Position numbers and translations under genes: made by a program. From Monarcha castaneiventris obscurior (Eukaryota; Chordata; Aves; Passeriformes; Monarchidae), in assembly GCA_026261815.1 (NCBI GenBank), contig JAMPIT010000230.1:2861501-2925500 (forward strand): 64,000 nucleotides of DNA, in the 5' to 3' direction. Below the pieces are notes generated by a model, which was not told the DNA's origin, ran no database searches, and worked only from the letters and a program-made list of their open reading frames with translations. The first letter of the stretch is position 1; every line of letters starts with the position of its first letter. Positions 1-13,079 of this stretch are shown here, in pieces.

Positions 1-1300
1 TGTTTCTCACTGAGTTTGCAAACAAACTATCATAAGGAGAGGGAAGAGTGAAAAATTCCCTAAATTTCTACTTTTCGCACTTGGTTTTAGTTTGTCATAA
101 CTCATTGAAATACTCAAATTTCAGACTAAAATTTAGCAAATCTCAAAAAAGGAAATTTTGTGCAGTTTTTATTGCTTTTAAACGTGAAAGCCAAAGACCC
201 CAAACTCCCCTCATCCTCTTTTCTTCCCACAAACCTGGCAGGCTCTCCAGGCTGAGCTGTGGTTTTTCCTAGAAAGCCTTTCAGTGGAGCTGAAAGAACT
301 GGACAGAGGGAAGTCAGGTGCTCCCCATTCCAATTCAGTCTTTATTGAAAAAGCGTCTCTAAGTGTTCTGATAAAAATTCATTTAATTCAATAGTAACTG
401 CCATTTAATCCATGCTTCTATATGGCACTTAAAGGCACTTTTTACTTGCTTCTTTAATATATATATAAAGAGAAAAAGAGATAAACGTCTTCTTTAAAAA
501 AAGTCTTTGATTAAAAATCAGTCATCTATGCACTGAGGGGAAAAATGTGTTTATGAAGCATTGATTTTGAATGTTTCCTTCTAGTCTATTTGCACTGCCT
601 CAGTTGTACCAGGGCGCTACAGTAATTGAAGAAATCATCACCACCCCCTGGATAGGAAGAGCGTCAGCAGCAGGTTTGTGGTTGTGGGTGCTCTTTGGGG
701 TGCCCAACCAGCAGCTCAGCCCCAGAGATGATGGGGGAGGAAGGGAGCAGTGCCTGACGGTCTCATCCCGTCTGCTGCAGAGGGACCATTCCCACTTCCT
801 GAGCCGGGAAGTCCAAAACCCACCGGGATCTTGGGCTGTCCTGAGAAGCCTGGGACACCCATCCACACGTGCAACACCCCAGTTCAAACGCAGCGTTTCC
901 ACAGCAGAAAAAAAAATGGCAGAGGAAACACGAGTGACATCAGAAGCAGCTGAAAAATCACCCCCAAAACCTACCTGCTTCCCAACCCGGCACCACTTCA
1001 CCAGGGATCCTCCAGAGCATCCTCACGTTCTTCCCAAGGCCCGAGGGACCACGGCCGCCCGCAGCATCACCAACAACAACCCTGCCCACAGGCAGCCATT
1101 CATAAAATCAGAGCCGGACAAAAGACACGCACACCGAGACATCCACACACACCTCTAACCGGAGAAAGACCATCTTACTCACTGCTCTCTCCTTCCCACG
1201 CTACCTCAAAACACTCATCTGCTGAAGCAATGCGCTGCTTGGCCGGCAGCCAGCTGGAAGCCAAAAGGGGCTTTTCCTTTCCTGCCGCTCAACCTCATTC
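1..1300. other. Unannotated non-coding stretch, AT-rich then mixed
   Basis: Positions 1-560 are AT-rich with a short TATATATA run near 458. Positions 571-1158 stay open in one plus frame (195 codons), but the peptide is low in hydrophobic core, has no recognisable domain and overlaps an open frame on the other strand. I see no repeat family and no supported gene. Confidence 0.5.
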
Positions 1301-1326
1301 AGGCACTTCTTGCTTGTACACAACAG

Positions 1327-1336
1327 CTATTTATAG
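1327..1336. promoter_or_regulatory. Perfect MEF2-type site CTATTTATAG
   Basis: CTATTTATAG matches the MEF2 consensus CTA(A/T)4TAG exactly. It also reads as a TATA-like CTATAAATAG on the minus strand. It sits at the left edge of a locally GC-richer stretch (about 1500-1730). A single short motif is weak evidence, so use in vivo is not implied. Confidence 0.3.
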
Positions 1337-1386
1337 CTGCTGGCGAGCACCCAGGCGCAACCCAACCGCAGAGCCCCAGCGGTTCC

Positions 1387-1417
<31 letters not shown>

Positions 1418-1500
1418 CAGAAAGAAAGAAGAAAAGGAAAGAAAAAAGAAGAACCCAAAATTAAATTTTAAAAAATTAAAATAATAACAGCAAGAAAATA
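1387..1500. repeat. A-rich simple sequence
   Basis: Runs of A separated by single G or C, followed by AGAAAGAAGAAAAGG-like purine sequence and then A/T-rich DNA. This explains the Lys-rich and Phe-rich frames on the two strands. A further A-run of about 21 is at 1799-1820. Confidence 0.85.
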
Positions 1501-2078
1501 AACTCAAGTGGACCCGGCTCGTTGTTGTGCTCCCGCGGACCCTGAAGTGTGAGAGCGCGGTGCAAGGGAGAGGGAGAAGCGGGGATGGGCTGATCCGGGT
1601 TAAAAATAACCCAGCCAAAAAAGCCACCGCAGGGAAGCGTGACCTTTACTACTACTACAGGAGGGAAGCACGCTGCACCCTGCGCCTGCCTGCGGAGGGA
1701 GAGCTGCTCCACGAGGCAGGACTCAAAAGCTGGGGGGAGAGAAAGGAAGATGGAGAGGAAAAAAAAAAATATGCGCCAAGAAAAACAGATACTGAATTAA
1801 AAAAAAAAAAAAAAAAAAAACAACCAAACAGCATTTTTCATCAGAAATGGTTTGTTTTTCTCCCCTCCAAAAAGCAAACTCTCATTCCTTTGCACACCTC
1901 TTCGGAGGGAGTGACTCTGAAATATGGTTTTGTGGGGGGAGAAAGGAAGAACCAGCTTCATTTCTTGCAGATTTTGTTGATAATGACGATTATAATATGA
2001 ATAAAAATAATACTTACAAACACGGTATAAAATAGATAATATAGATGTAATATATACTCTATACATATTACAATATGT

Positions 2079-2163
2079 CCTTTATTATTGTTATTGTTGT
2101 GGTTGATGTTGTTGTTGTTGTTATTATTATTACTACTATTACTGTTATAACTATTATTGTTTT
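2079..2163 (+). repeat. Degenerate trinucleotide microsatellite (GTT/ATT/ACT)n
   Basis: About 28 consecutive triplets of GTT, ATT, ACT or close variants, interrupted by GGTTGA and ATAACT. The Val/Ile-only peptide of the plus frame comes from this repeat and is not a gene. Confidence 0.85.
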
Positions 2164-2865
2164 GGAAGGGAAAGGCAGTCGAGAGGCTGCACTTTCACTC
2201 CTAGGCAGAGCTGGCCCCCAGGAGAATCTGCAGCAGGGGCTTCACCTGCCTGCACCATCCCTCCCGTGCCAGGTGCTAGCAGTGATGCCACAATAAAATC
2301 CATCCCTCAATCCTCCTGGTTTGCACCCATTTTCCTCCCAAATCACGTTTAATCCCAGTGGAATGGCACTGCTGCCTGCAATGGAGACTTCAGCTGCTGC
2401 TCACATACACCAAAAATATCCTCTGGCCACTCAGCTTTGAAATGCCCCCAAATCAATGACCAGAGGAAAGTTTTGTGACCACCACTTTGGCCTCTCCCAG
2501 CAAAGTGACTGGAGCTGAGGTTTTCACAAAAACCAGTGGGTTTTGGTCCTTTCCTCTCTGTTATGGCATCCCTGGAGACAGAACATGGATCCTATAGAGA
2601 ACACTCAAAATTTCTTCGATTGTGGGGAAGAGTGGCAGGAAATGGCAATGATGTGTCCTAAGCAGACATGCGCACATGAGAACAACTAAACACATTGTAA
2701 ATTGGGCATTTAAAAAACACATCACACCTCAATAAGGGTGGAAAATGGGGGAACAACCCTGCAGGTCAGCAAACATCAGAGACCCCATCCTTCCCTCCCA
2801 CTCCCCTATTTTTTTCTCCCCCAAATGAAAACACTTTGATTTTGCCAAGACAGGTGTTTCAGATA

Positions 2866-2913
2866 CAGCTTGAAAACTAATTAAATCATATCTGCAGCTT
2901 GAAAACTAATTAA
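2866..2913 (+). repeat. Local direct repeat, 19 bp at 29-bp spacing
   Basis: CAGCTTGAAAACTAATTAA occurs at 2866-2884 and again, identically, at 2895-2913. Each copy ends in the homeodomain-type core TAATTA. Confidence 0.9.
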
Positions 2914-3986
2914 TCCTTTATTCCCTATTATAATAGATAATTACAATGCATGATAGGAAACGACTTGTCAGGTTTTCTGTTCAAAATCCTGGCATTTTAT
3001 GGAAAATAAAATGGGGGAAATAGATAGGGGGCCTTCCCATTCTTCTGCAGGCCACCAAGGGAGGCTGCTAAAAGGGTGGGAGTTTTTTGATATGGCGTAA
3101 ACAAAAATTAGGTACTGAAATCAGCTTGGAGAATGAAAGATTTTTGGGGTGATTTGTGTTCATTTGCATGTGTGGTCAAGGGGTCACTTGTGAGAGTTGA
3201 ACCCCACAACTGGTTAAAATTGTGGATGGGCCCACAAAACCACATTGGATAAAACCAAACAGGCACTAAAAAACAAAGTCATTCCAAGAGCAGAATAAAA
3301 GGTTATGATGTGATTTGCACTCAACAGAAAGCAGCTTGCAACAAAAACACCATGGATGGCCATTTTCCACCAAAAAACTAAACTAATTCCAGTCTTTTGA
3401 GTCTACTTTTGCCTTCTCTTCCATCTGGTTGCTGTTCTGCAAAACCTCATGACCTTAATGCAGCTCCATGTTGTCACATACCCCCATTTTGGGGAAACCA
3501 CAAAGAACCAAGGGCAAGCAATCCTGCTTATTACTTCTTTTGATTTACATCATCGTTTTGTTAATTGATTATAGAAACAGATTTTTCTAAAGTATCCAAA
3601 GGTGAGAAGAACCTTCCAAACCCCCCAGCTCCCCACTAAGTCCACATGGGCTTCCTCTCCAAACTTCTGCCACTTCCTCCAATCCCCCCGAGCAGCACTG
3701 AAAACCAACCACTGCCACATAAAATGATCAAAAGTACAAGCAAGCTTGTTTCCTTTCCAAAGAAACTCTCTGCTGCTCAGGAAAACCTCCAGAACCTTGC
3801 GTAGCTGGCAGCAGGGAGAGGGATGACACAAGCAATTAGCATCACAGACAAAGATCTCCAGCACGTTCTGGTGCCAAATGCACTTATCAGAGAGTGCCTA
3901 AGCAAGACATCCTCGGGAGCGGTCGCCCAGAGATTGATTAAGGCCCTGTATACCCCTATTAATGAGGTTAATTAAAAACTGTGTAA

Positions 3987-3999
3987 CCAGCAGGGGGAC
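3987..3999 (+). promoter_or_regulatory. CTCF-like core motif
   Basis: CCAGCAGGGGGAC resembles the CTCF core CC(A/G)(C/G)(C/T)AG(G/A)GGG(C). The base after the G-run is A rather than the usual C. Motif match by eye only. Confidence 0.3.
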
Positions 4000-6900
4000 T
4001 AAAGGGTGTGAAAATAACTCAAAAGTGCCATCTCCCCTCTTCCCTTCCCAGGGAAGGCGTTATCCTGCCTGGTTTTCCTCTTTCCACAGGAGGATGAACA
4101 GAGGTCCTACATCCAACAGCGGTTTTAGACCACACCTTATCCCAGCAAAAAGCATCCCCCACCTCCAAGGCATCCAAACTCCTCCTAAAGCATCCTCACC
4201 CTGCAAGCCACAGCCTCCCAACTCCAAAAAAGGTCAATAGACCACCCAAATTCACAAACAGTGGTCTGTCGCCAGCAGGATGAATATGTAAAAAGATCTG
4301 GGGAGGAGGAAGCGGAAAGAAAAGAGGGGAAATAGGTTTTAAATCAACACAATTAATGGGTTTGGTATTTGTTCACATATTAAATTAGTAGACTCTTATG
4401 CAATTAAGAATCCTTGATATAAGGATGCCCCATGGCAAGCTTACCCTGCTCCTCCTGCCATTTAAGAGCTTGGGATGAAAGGGAGGGAGGAAATTCCACT
4501 ATTTTTTGTTAGTTTTCTTATTATTTTGTGCTAAAAGAAGATACCTCCAAAGTTTGCACAGCTCGTTAAGATACTAATTTCAGACTAATTCTTTGCATTT
4601 ATCACTTTCCTTTAGAAAATGGAATTTTAAGTAACTAAGAAGAAACTAATAGCTGTGTACGAAAGAAGAATATTAGAGAGAAATTAAACTCTCTACCTTA
4701 TTTTGGCTACACTGATTTATTTTCTGTTTTTCACCCCAACCCAAACCAATACTCTTCTAACAATATTTAGTGAAACCTATAATGGAAAAAAGTATTTCTT
4801 CAAGCATTAAATCATCTGAAGATACTTAAATTGACCTTTCATATATATTAGAGCCTATTAAAAAAAAAACCTCATCCCTTCACATACTGCTGACTTTGTT
4901 TTCATTGCTATTGTCGGTATCTCATGGACCTTTCTACCCATGCTACTGAAACCCCTTCCAAAGCCACCGAAGCATAGCTTTGGGGATGGATTTGAAATAC
5001 AGCCGAGGTTATCTCCTAGCTTTGATCACTCGAGCACAGCTCTCCCTCCAATTTGGTATTGCTTAATCTCCACCACCATCCTAACACTGTTTTTCACCCA
5101 AACACTCGTTTCCTACTCTTTCTGTAATTAAGGTTGTAATGGAACAGCCTGGCAGCGCTTAATGCTGTTTTTATTAATGCTGTAATGACTCGAGTTACAA
5201 GATATTGGGCCATTTTCATGTTTTTGCAAATGAGGGTAAGGGTTCCCCCCTCTGCTGCAGGGTTTCTTGCTCTCCATATTCCTATTCCATAGATCATTTC
5301 GATTCCAGGGCAACACAGGCATTCCTAAGGAAGGCACAGCCCTGCAGACTTGCCAATTGAACTATATAGTCTGGGCACAGAGAAAGAATTTCTCAAAACT
5401 AATTATATCATAGCCTTCATTTTTTCTGGTGTCCAACTGAGTCCCAATTAAAGGGTCCTGACTTTCTAAGACAGCACCAGCTCTTTATCCACTGAATATA
5501 ACCCCTTTAAATAGATACCTCTATTTTTAAGCCACTGAAGGCACTGACAATATTTGTAAGACACTGACCCAACATCTTGTTGTTATGCTGAGAGCTACTC
5601 AGTGGCATCTCTTTTGGTCAGTAACAACAATATTTTCTTTAAGGAAACTTTGAAGTGGTTTCAGGCGAGTTACAAGACATATTAAAAATGACACACCATC
5701 TGCTTCCCAATGTGATGTTTTGCATTGTGTAACTAAACCAATTTAAGAACTGAAGTCTATTTGACATCTAATTAGTCTGTTTGGTAGCCTGATCACTTGT
5801 AGATGTTTTGGAGGGAAAGAAGAACTCTAACAATCTTGATCTTTTCTTTTAAAAAAGACAACAATTAAAAATAATTAGTCACAGAACTGCTTTTCCTTCC
5901 TAAATATTTTCTTTTTTCCCATTTAGGAATCAAGACATATGTTTCTGCCATGCTACCCTCTATTTCTGGTAGAATGTAAATCTAACCATGCTTTTTTGGG
6001 TACTACAATCACAGAGCTTTACCAGAGCCTTGGAAAAGGAAGAGGAACATTCCCTGGGTTGCAGAATCAAAGGATCAATCATCAGCACCCAACACCACAT
6101 GGCACCGTGCCAGGTCATCCCTTTGCTTGCTCAAGTTAATGGCATTCCCCAGGAAATGCGTGGTCACCCCAGGAGTGATTTATCCTGGCAGGGGAGGACT
6201 AGGGGATAGAAGTGGTAGGCGCAATCCAAACAGAAACAAAACAGCTCATACCAGAGCCTTTAAAATTCAAAGTCTACACTCCAGCTTCCAGACTGCTGCA
6301 GCTTCCTCACAGGCTACTCCAGCACGAGGGGGAAGACTGCAGATAGTAAAATATCAAAGCAGGCCAAACTCCAAATCAGAACCTGCTGCGATCTGCCCAC
6401 CACGGATGGGGATGTTCAGATTCACCTTCCCATTGGGAAGGCACAGGGCGAAATAATTAAAGAGCATTTTACTAGGGACAGCCTGTATGGTGGTCATACC
6501 AAGGAGAAATGACTGTTTTTCACGAATGAGGGGATGATGGAGAGGGAAGGGCCCACAGCATCTGCAGAAGTGTTTCAAATATGCCTTGTAGAAATCAAAG
6601 AAGACTGTTTCCAGTGCTGCAGACCCACTGCATGCTCCAAGTGTGGACACATGCCAGAAGATCAGTGAGAAAATCTGATTCCAGCATCAGCCATGAACAA
6701 CAGCATTGCAGAAGCAGAATGCATTGCTCCACATACAATCCCTCCAGAAAAAGCCCAGTGGTTTTGACCCATGACATTTATGTCAGGTACATTCACACCC
6801 TGATGGATCAGGAAGTTAATGGCAACATCTCAAGCCTTTCCCAGGGCCAGCCACGTCCATCCCACCTCTCTTTGGAGACAACCCCATCTCCAGCAGGCTT

Positions 6901-8429
6901 TGCCCATAACCCACATCTGCTGCAAGCCCCAAACCTGCTTGGAGCTATTTTGGATGGGGGGGAAGATAAATGAGTGAAAATTACAATTAGGTAAGGGTAA
7001 CAGTTGGAGGGAGGGTCAGATCAGGTCAATCCCAGAGGATGTTGTTCCTGAAACAACAGCTTTGTAACCTTCATCACCTCCTACAATGAAATATGACCAC
7101 TCTTCTGGCCTGTCTTGTTTTCCAAGTTTTATTTTCTATTGTTCTCTACTAAGCAACTGCCTGCCCTTATCAGCTCTGTCCCAGAGCCACTTGTTTTCCT
7201 GTTACCTTCCCTTGTATCACTCCAGTTTTTCAGCCATTCCTGGACGGGCATTTGGAAGATGTGATGAGTTTGGTAGCCTGATCTAATTACCGCCTTGCCA
7301 AAACAAGTCAGAAAGAGAAGAAAGAAGCGGGAAAAAAAAAAAGATCATTTCAGCTAGTTAAACATGCTGCTACCCAAAAAAAGAGTTGGAAGGAGACGGG
7401 GGGAATTTGCTAACTTTCACTCAGCAGCAGAGCAGGGCTGCTTTCAATGTGCCATATTGACTTACCGCTGCTGGAGGCACAATAAAGGCAGCCCTTGGAG
7501 TCAATGCGGGCTCCCGCGGCTCTGTGTAAACTCCGCTTAAAATGTATTTCAAGGAACTTGATCTATTGACATGGCAACTGTGAAAACTTGAGGCCATTTG
7601 AAATTTAAATAGCATTTCCACCCCTCAGTAAATGCCAGCCACGGGGTGGGCCCCACGGCCCTTGTGTGGAAAATGCTTTCACTGGAAGGCATCTCCCCCA
7701 ACAGAATGCCTCCAGACACAACTGCTCTCCTCAAAAGCAGCCAGCACAACTGATTGGGACCCCTTTTTGATGCAAATTCATATTATTCTGTTGGGGAACA
7801 GCAGGTGTTCAGCCATGCTTTCCTTTAGAAAAATTAGGACCTTGCTTGCTCCCCCTCCTTCTTGCACTTGGTTCCCGGTTAGCTTCGATGGCTCTCACCC
7901 TCGGCACACACTTGGGTGCCTCCTGGGCTGGGAAATACAAAACAGCACTACTGAGGTATGGGGCAGTGTGTCCTGCAAATCAGTAAACATCACCTTTATT
8001 AAACAGGACAAATGCCTGCCAAAGAGTGCTCCGAGTCTTCCCGCTGCGGTCCTCTTTCCAATGGCATGGCCATTGAGACCCAGTGCGACAAAATGTGAGG
8101 TTAAAATACAGGCGAAGCATTTCACAATCAATATTTTGTTTGACTTATGGAGCTGGGCTATCAGGGGCCTTACCAGCCAATCATGCCCCATGAGTAACTT
8201 ACTCCAGCTTTAGGAAGGAAATAACTCCTTGCTGAGTATCACAATGTCACTGTGGTCCATATAAGAGACATGTGAAGTTGCCTGCCCACACAGGGAGCAC
8301 AAAGTAGCCCCAGGAAGGTGCCAGGGGATGGTTAAGTTGTGGAATTCTGTGTGTCACTCAATGAAAAGGCCTGCATTAAAGTAGTATCAAAAAGGTCTGA
8401 AACACCACGAAGCTCTCACAGTGGTAGGA

Positions 8430-8554
8430 ATCATCAAGAAATGTGTTGATGTGGAGCTTAGAGACATCTGGTGGGCCTGGCAATACTAGGTTAGTGGTTG
8501 GACTCAATGATCTTGAAGGTGTTGTCCAGCCTTAATGATTCTATGATTCCATGA
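8430..8554 (+). mobile_element. CR1 LINE, 3' end fragment, plus orientation
   Basis: The stretch reads like the CR1 3' end: a GGAGCTTAGAGACAT-type segment, then CTAGGTTAGTGGTTGGACTC, AATGATCTTGAAGGT, and a final ATGATTCTATGATTCCATGA-type tail. The tail is the short direct repeat that ends CR1 copies in place of poly-A. It is strongly 5'-truncated and non-coding. It is the only CR1 here in plus orientation, antisense to the presumed gene. Confidence 0.9.
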
Positions 8555-11500
8555 AGGGTTCCTGCCCTTCCCCCTCTCTGCTCTGCCGCCTTGTCATTTG
8601 CAATTTAATTTGAGAAGAAACAATGGAAAGGGAGAGCAATAGAGATAAGAACAGAAATCCACAAGACACACAGATAATGTGATTTTATACGGGCACCACC
8701 TAAAATTCATTGGGTTTGGAAAGCTCCCTTATCATCCTGTGGAATTTTATCTCCAGGATTCTCTGAATTATCTGAGTAAATCTAAAGGGCCTTTTTCCTG
8801 GTATGTGTGAATACCAACCCTCTGTAGAATCCTTGGAGTCTTAAAGAACAATTAGAAGGAAGAAGCAGCATCTTCATGGACCCATTTAAGGAGCACTGAA
8901 GGAGCTGCTGTGGACACCCACAGCAGAGCCAGACAAATGGATGATTAAGGCCGGCATCGTCCAAGTGAGGACCAAGGCACCACATCACCTAGGTGACTGG
9001 GGATGGAACTTGAAAGATGAGGAAAAGGAGTTTAAAAACAGACTGTGTTATACTGGGGATGGAGGACACGTTGGAGGGGAAAAGGAAAGACTGGGGGATG
9101 TTCAAAGAAGTGAGGGATGGTTGGAGTGTTGGTGGGTGGAGAAGAAAGGCCAAAGGAACAGAAGCCAGGAGCCTTGTATGCCTCACATCAGAGAGTATAT
9201 AACTTGTGTCCATCACTACAACTTACTTTAAAAACTAAAAATTAAGAAAAAAAACAGCGAAAAGTGTGGAAATTTATGCCTGACATCTTCTACTCAAGCT
9301 TCAACTCAAACCTGTTATTTGCAGTTGAAGGCGCCTATTAAAAAAGTTACACAACCAATATTTCATCTGACCACTTGGAAAATACCGTCACTTCTATCCT
9401 CTTCAGTAATAAAAAAGGAGAAGAGTGACAAACCAAAGTGAATTTATTTCAGCTGTTCAAAGTCAAAACAAATCACGAAACCTGTGGGAATATTAGGCTA
9501 ACTTAAAATTCCTAATTTGAGACCCGTTTATTTAAGCACAATGTTAAGATAGACATCTGAAGTTATGAAATCACAAGACACCTCCAGCAAATTTGCCACT
9601 TTTTATTGCCAATAATGATCACTGTCTCTATTACAGGCTCCAGTTAGGACTCTATTATGCTGGGCTCTTTATAAAATACAATCCACACCATTAAAAAATC
9701 TACCTGGCTCTCTTACAGCAGTTGGATGATACAAAGAAGAATAGCTAATAAAGATCTGAAAGAAGGTTTGAAAGTCTTCTCTATATTTCTTTTTACAGAA
9801 CATTCTAATCAAACAGACCATTACTCAGTGGTTATAGCTGCAATGCTTTTTTTATATTTTTATATATTTTATATATAGACATACACATGCACATATAGAT
9901 ATATATAATTTTTTCCTTCATTTGTAAAAAGCTCAGGCAGGTCCTCTTTGGAGCAGCTTGATGCAAATAGACAAGCAGAGCCCACAGAAGCAGTCCCAGC
10001 AGTTTAGCAGAGATGTAGAACACAGGCTGAGGAATTCATCCACCAAGAGCTGCTCACAGCACTAACACTGAAGTGGCAATCAAATGCTCAGTAGTGAAAG
10101 CTGAGGTCCTTTTCCTCTCTTCTCAGCCACAGAGACATAGTGCAAAAGCAGGAACATGCTGGTGCAAACTAACTAGTTTTAAACTATATCAAACTTTCAG
10201 CTCTTATTTTCCACCAAGCAATCAATGTCCACTCATCCACAGCTCCACTTGAAACTGTTCATGATGCAGCAAGACCCATCTCTGTAATGGCACAGCACTT
10301 CTCAAATGAGGAAAAAAAGGCAAAAAAACTAAGTTAAAAAAAATATTTTTGAGGATATACAAAGAGTTGTGCTGCTAATAAATACTCTTACAGATTAATG
10401 GATATACAGCACTTTCAGGAGCACCCTGGTCTGCCAGAAGCATGGCTTCTCCCATGACCAGCATGCATGGAAAGGATGCAGGAAGAAATCCAGATTGCCA
10501 GGGAGAAACCTGGGAAATAAATGCAATATTGAAAGAAGAGGTTTTACAATAAATGCAAAAAAACGTGGGAAAAATACTTGTGTTCCCATCATTTCATATG
10601 CCTGGCTAAATATCCGTTAACAAATTAAAAGAGACACGCTGAATCAAAGTCAATGTCAAAGCACAATGCCTGACATTTGTTTTTCAAAAAATTAGTTACT
10701 GGCAGCATCTAAAATACACTGTCACAGCAGAATTACAGCCATATAATTCACTTTTTAGCTGCTCAGAAAGAAGGATAACAAAAATGTATTGGCCAGTCAC
10801 ACCATGGTTCATATTAACAACACTTCCAACATCTGAAGTTGCTTCATTCTGCCTTTGGCAGAAGTTTAGAGTTCCATTCTTGAAGTTGTATAATAGATAC
10901 TTTTGATTTGTGACTGAATGGAAGATTATAATCAACCTTGGGACATTCACTCACTCATGGAATAAAGCCACTCATTCCACTATAAATATTTATAATTTCC
11001 CCCACATTTGTTAATATAATTAAAGAGAATGAAATTCAATGCAACAGTTGGGGGAGGGAAGGAAGTAAAACCCGTTATTTACAGTGTCCTCTAAAATTAA
11101 ATGTATAGACATTAATTGCTTATTACACACACTGTTACTCAACTAGCGCCACACAGAGAAAACTGAGCCAAAGAGAAGAGCCTGCTGCTTAGAAACACCC
11201 TGCAATAATTTGTCCCAACCGGTCATTCAGACAAGAACAGGCACAGGGCATCTTGTTCACTTCCATCTGCGCCAGCAGCGAACCCAAGATGCCGCGGCAG
11301 CAGCGCGGTGTCGTTTTACACCGCAGCACCCCCGTGAGTGACTGCGCAGTGCCAGGTGCCACCAGCCCGATTTAGGAGTGTTTTACACTGCTGCATCCGA
11401 GATAAATTCAACTGGCCCCGTTATCACTTTATATGAACCACCTACGAGCACCTGGCAGGAACACAAGGGCATAGAGGTAAGGAAGTGCGGATTGTTCCAG

Positions 11501-13027
11501 CCCCATCCTTGCTGCTGCTCCTCTTGGAGGAACAGAAAAAAAAGAAACCAAAAAATGTACCCATCACCTGGGTACTAAATTTGTGAAGGTAAACAAGCAC
11601 CTCACCACAAGCTCAGAAACTCAAAGTTTACACTGCAGTCCCCAAGGAGAAACTCCGGTTTTCAAAAGGGTCAAATATTTTCACTTAGAGGTTTTTAAAG
11701 CTTCTCTTCAGCGAGAAGAAGGGAGATTTTATTCTGGTTCCATCGCCTATTCATTCCTTCTTTAATAATACATGGTTCTGTTAAAAAGGGCAGAGCACTA
11801 TTTTTAGACTATCCCATAACATATAAGAAAGCATCAGCTAGGGGATTTTTTTAAAACCTGGTACTGCAAAGGTTTGGAAGTCTGGAAAAATGGGGCACAG
11901 GTAGGAGTTGGTCTCAGGTTGCAGGGAAAGATTGGCAGGTTAGGTGAGAAAACACAGAAAATGTGTCTAGCTTTCTTCAACTCTTCTCAAACCTGAGATG
12001 TGCCGATAGAAAAGGAGGGAGAGAAAGAAAGAAAACAAAACCACTGAAGTGTTATTGCTTGGAAACCACCTTAATGAAAGCCACTGCAGAGTGTAAGATA
12101 CTGAACATACCCTGACAGGGAAAACAGGCAAAGAAAATCCACATAGCCACTTCTACCTGCCCTCCGCTACAGAAATAGCTGGATAATAACAATTTCACAG
12201 CTCAAGACGTTTGCAGGATCCAACACCTCTCTGAATCTAAAGACAGAAGGAAACCCTTCTGGAAGCATCAGCTTTGAGGCAGGGAGATCCTTCTTTACTG
12301 CTGCTGCAAAGGACAAAGAGCTTATTGGAATTAAGGGATGTCTTAGTCCCTTCTCAGTGAAATACTGGTTCTTCTTATTTGCCTTGTTATAAATAGGCTT
12401 AGATTCCTTTTCTTTCTCTCCTCTCTTTTCAACACAGGAACACAGTGCAGAGAGAGTCTCTAAGGGATGATGCCTATGAAGAGAAGAAAAAAAGGGAAGG
12501 AAGGGGAAAAAGAAGAGATGGGGGAAAAAAGGGGGGAAAAGGAAACAAAAATTAAAAGGGAAAAAGAGAAAAAGCATTTTTGGCAGTGAAACTGAACTCC
12601 TGCCTCAGGATTTGATAAGCAATGCTGACTTTAAAGCGCTGACTCCAGGCACAAATGCAGGGCATTCAGACACTGGGCTCTACAGCAGGATCACATCCAA
12701 AACAATACACGTGGAAAAGGTCACTGATCCAACCTTTACTCATTAAATACTTCCCAGAGCCCAGCCTAGTTTGCTTACTGGATATAATGGCATCCCGCAA
12801 AAATGTGTGACACCTGAGCCTTAAAGCAGATCTCTGAACCCAAAAAATAAATGCCGAGCCAGAGGCAGCTACACGTGCCAAGGGACATTTTGCTCATATA
12901 AACCCAAATGCATTTTAAACCTGCTCTGTTGGATAACTGTGCCCATCTAGCACTCCAGGCCTACCTGGATGTATTCTTGTACCATCACTTGCTTCTCAGC
13001 CACAAAAACAGTGAGAAGCTAATAAAC
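8555..13027. other. Non-coding stretch with no recognised gene
   Basis: AT-rich, unique-looking DNA. It contains a short (TA)n-rich patch at 9853-9909, an A/T-rich block at 10.97-11.12 kb, a slight local CpG rise at 11.26-11.37 kb and a purine-only tract at 12.48-12.57 kb. No splice-bounded coding exon was recognised. Confidence 0.5.
12478..12577 (+). repeat. Polypurine (A/G) tract
   Basis: About 100 bases that are almost all A or G, with only a handful of pyrimidine interruptions. The complementary polypyrimidine strand yields the Phe/Pro-rich minus frame seen here, which is not a gene. Confidence 0.85.
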
Positions 13028-13029
13028 AG

Positions 13030-13071
13030 TCAGAGAATGGTTTGGGCTGGACATGATCTCATCTTTAGGAA
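13030..13071 (-). mobile_element. Possible very short CR1 remnant
   Basis: CAGAGAATGGTTTGGGCTGG followed by GACATGATCTCAT resembles the antisense CR1 3' end (AGAATGGTTTGGGTTGGAAGGGACCT...). Only about 40 bases match, so chance or a different family cannot be excluded. Confidence 0.45.
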
Positions 13072-13079
13072 GCCCAATG

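Larger units (their letters stand above)
2300..8380. other. Non-coding stretch with no recognised gene or transposon
   Basis: Mostly AT-rich unique-looking sequence. It contains a 19-bp direct repeat at 2866-2913, a CTCF-like motif at 3987-3999 and AT-rich blocks with TAATTA cores near 2.9, 3.97 and 5.75-5.88 kb. Open frames are short and lack matching splice sites or recognisable domains. Confidence 0.5.

Noticed and set aside
571..1158. 195-codon plus frame
   Set aside because: No domain, no promoter or splice context, and a 133-codon frame overlaps on the other strand.
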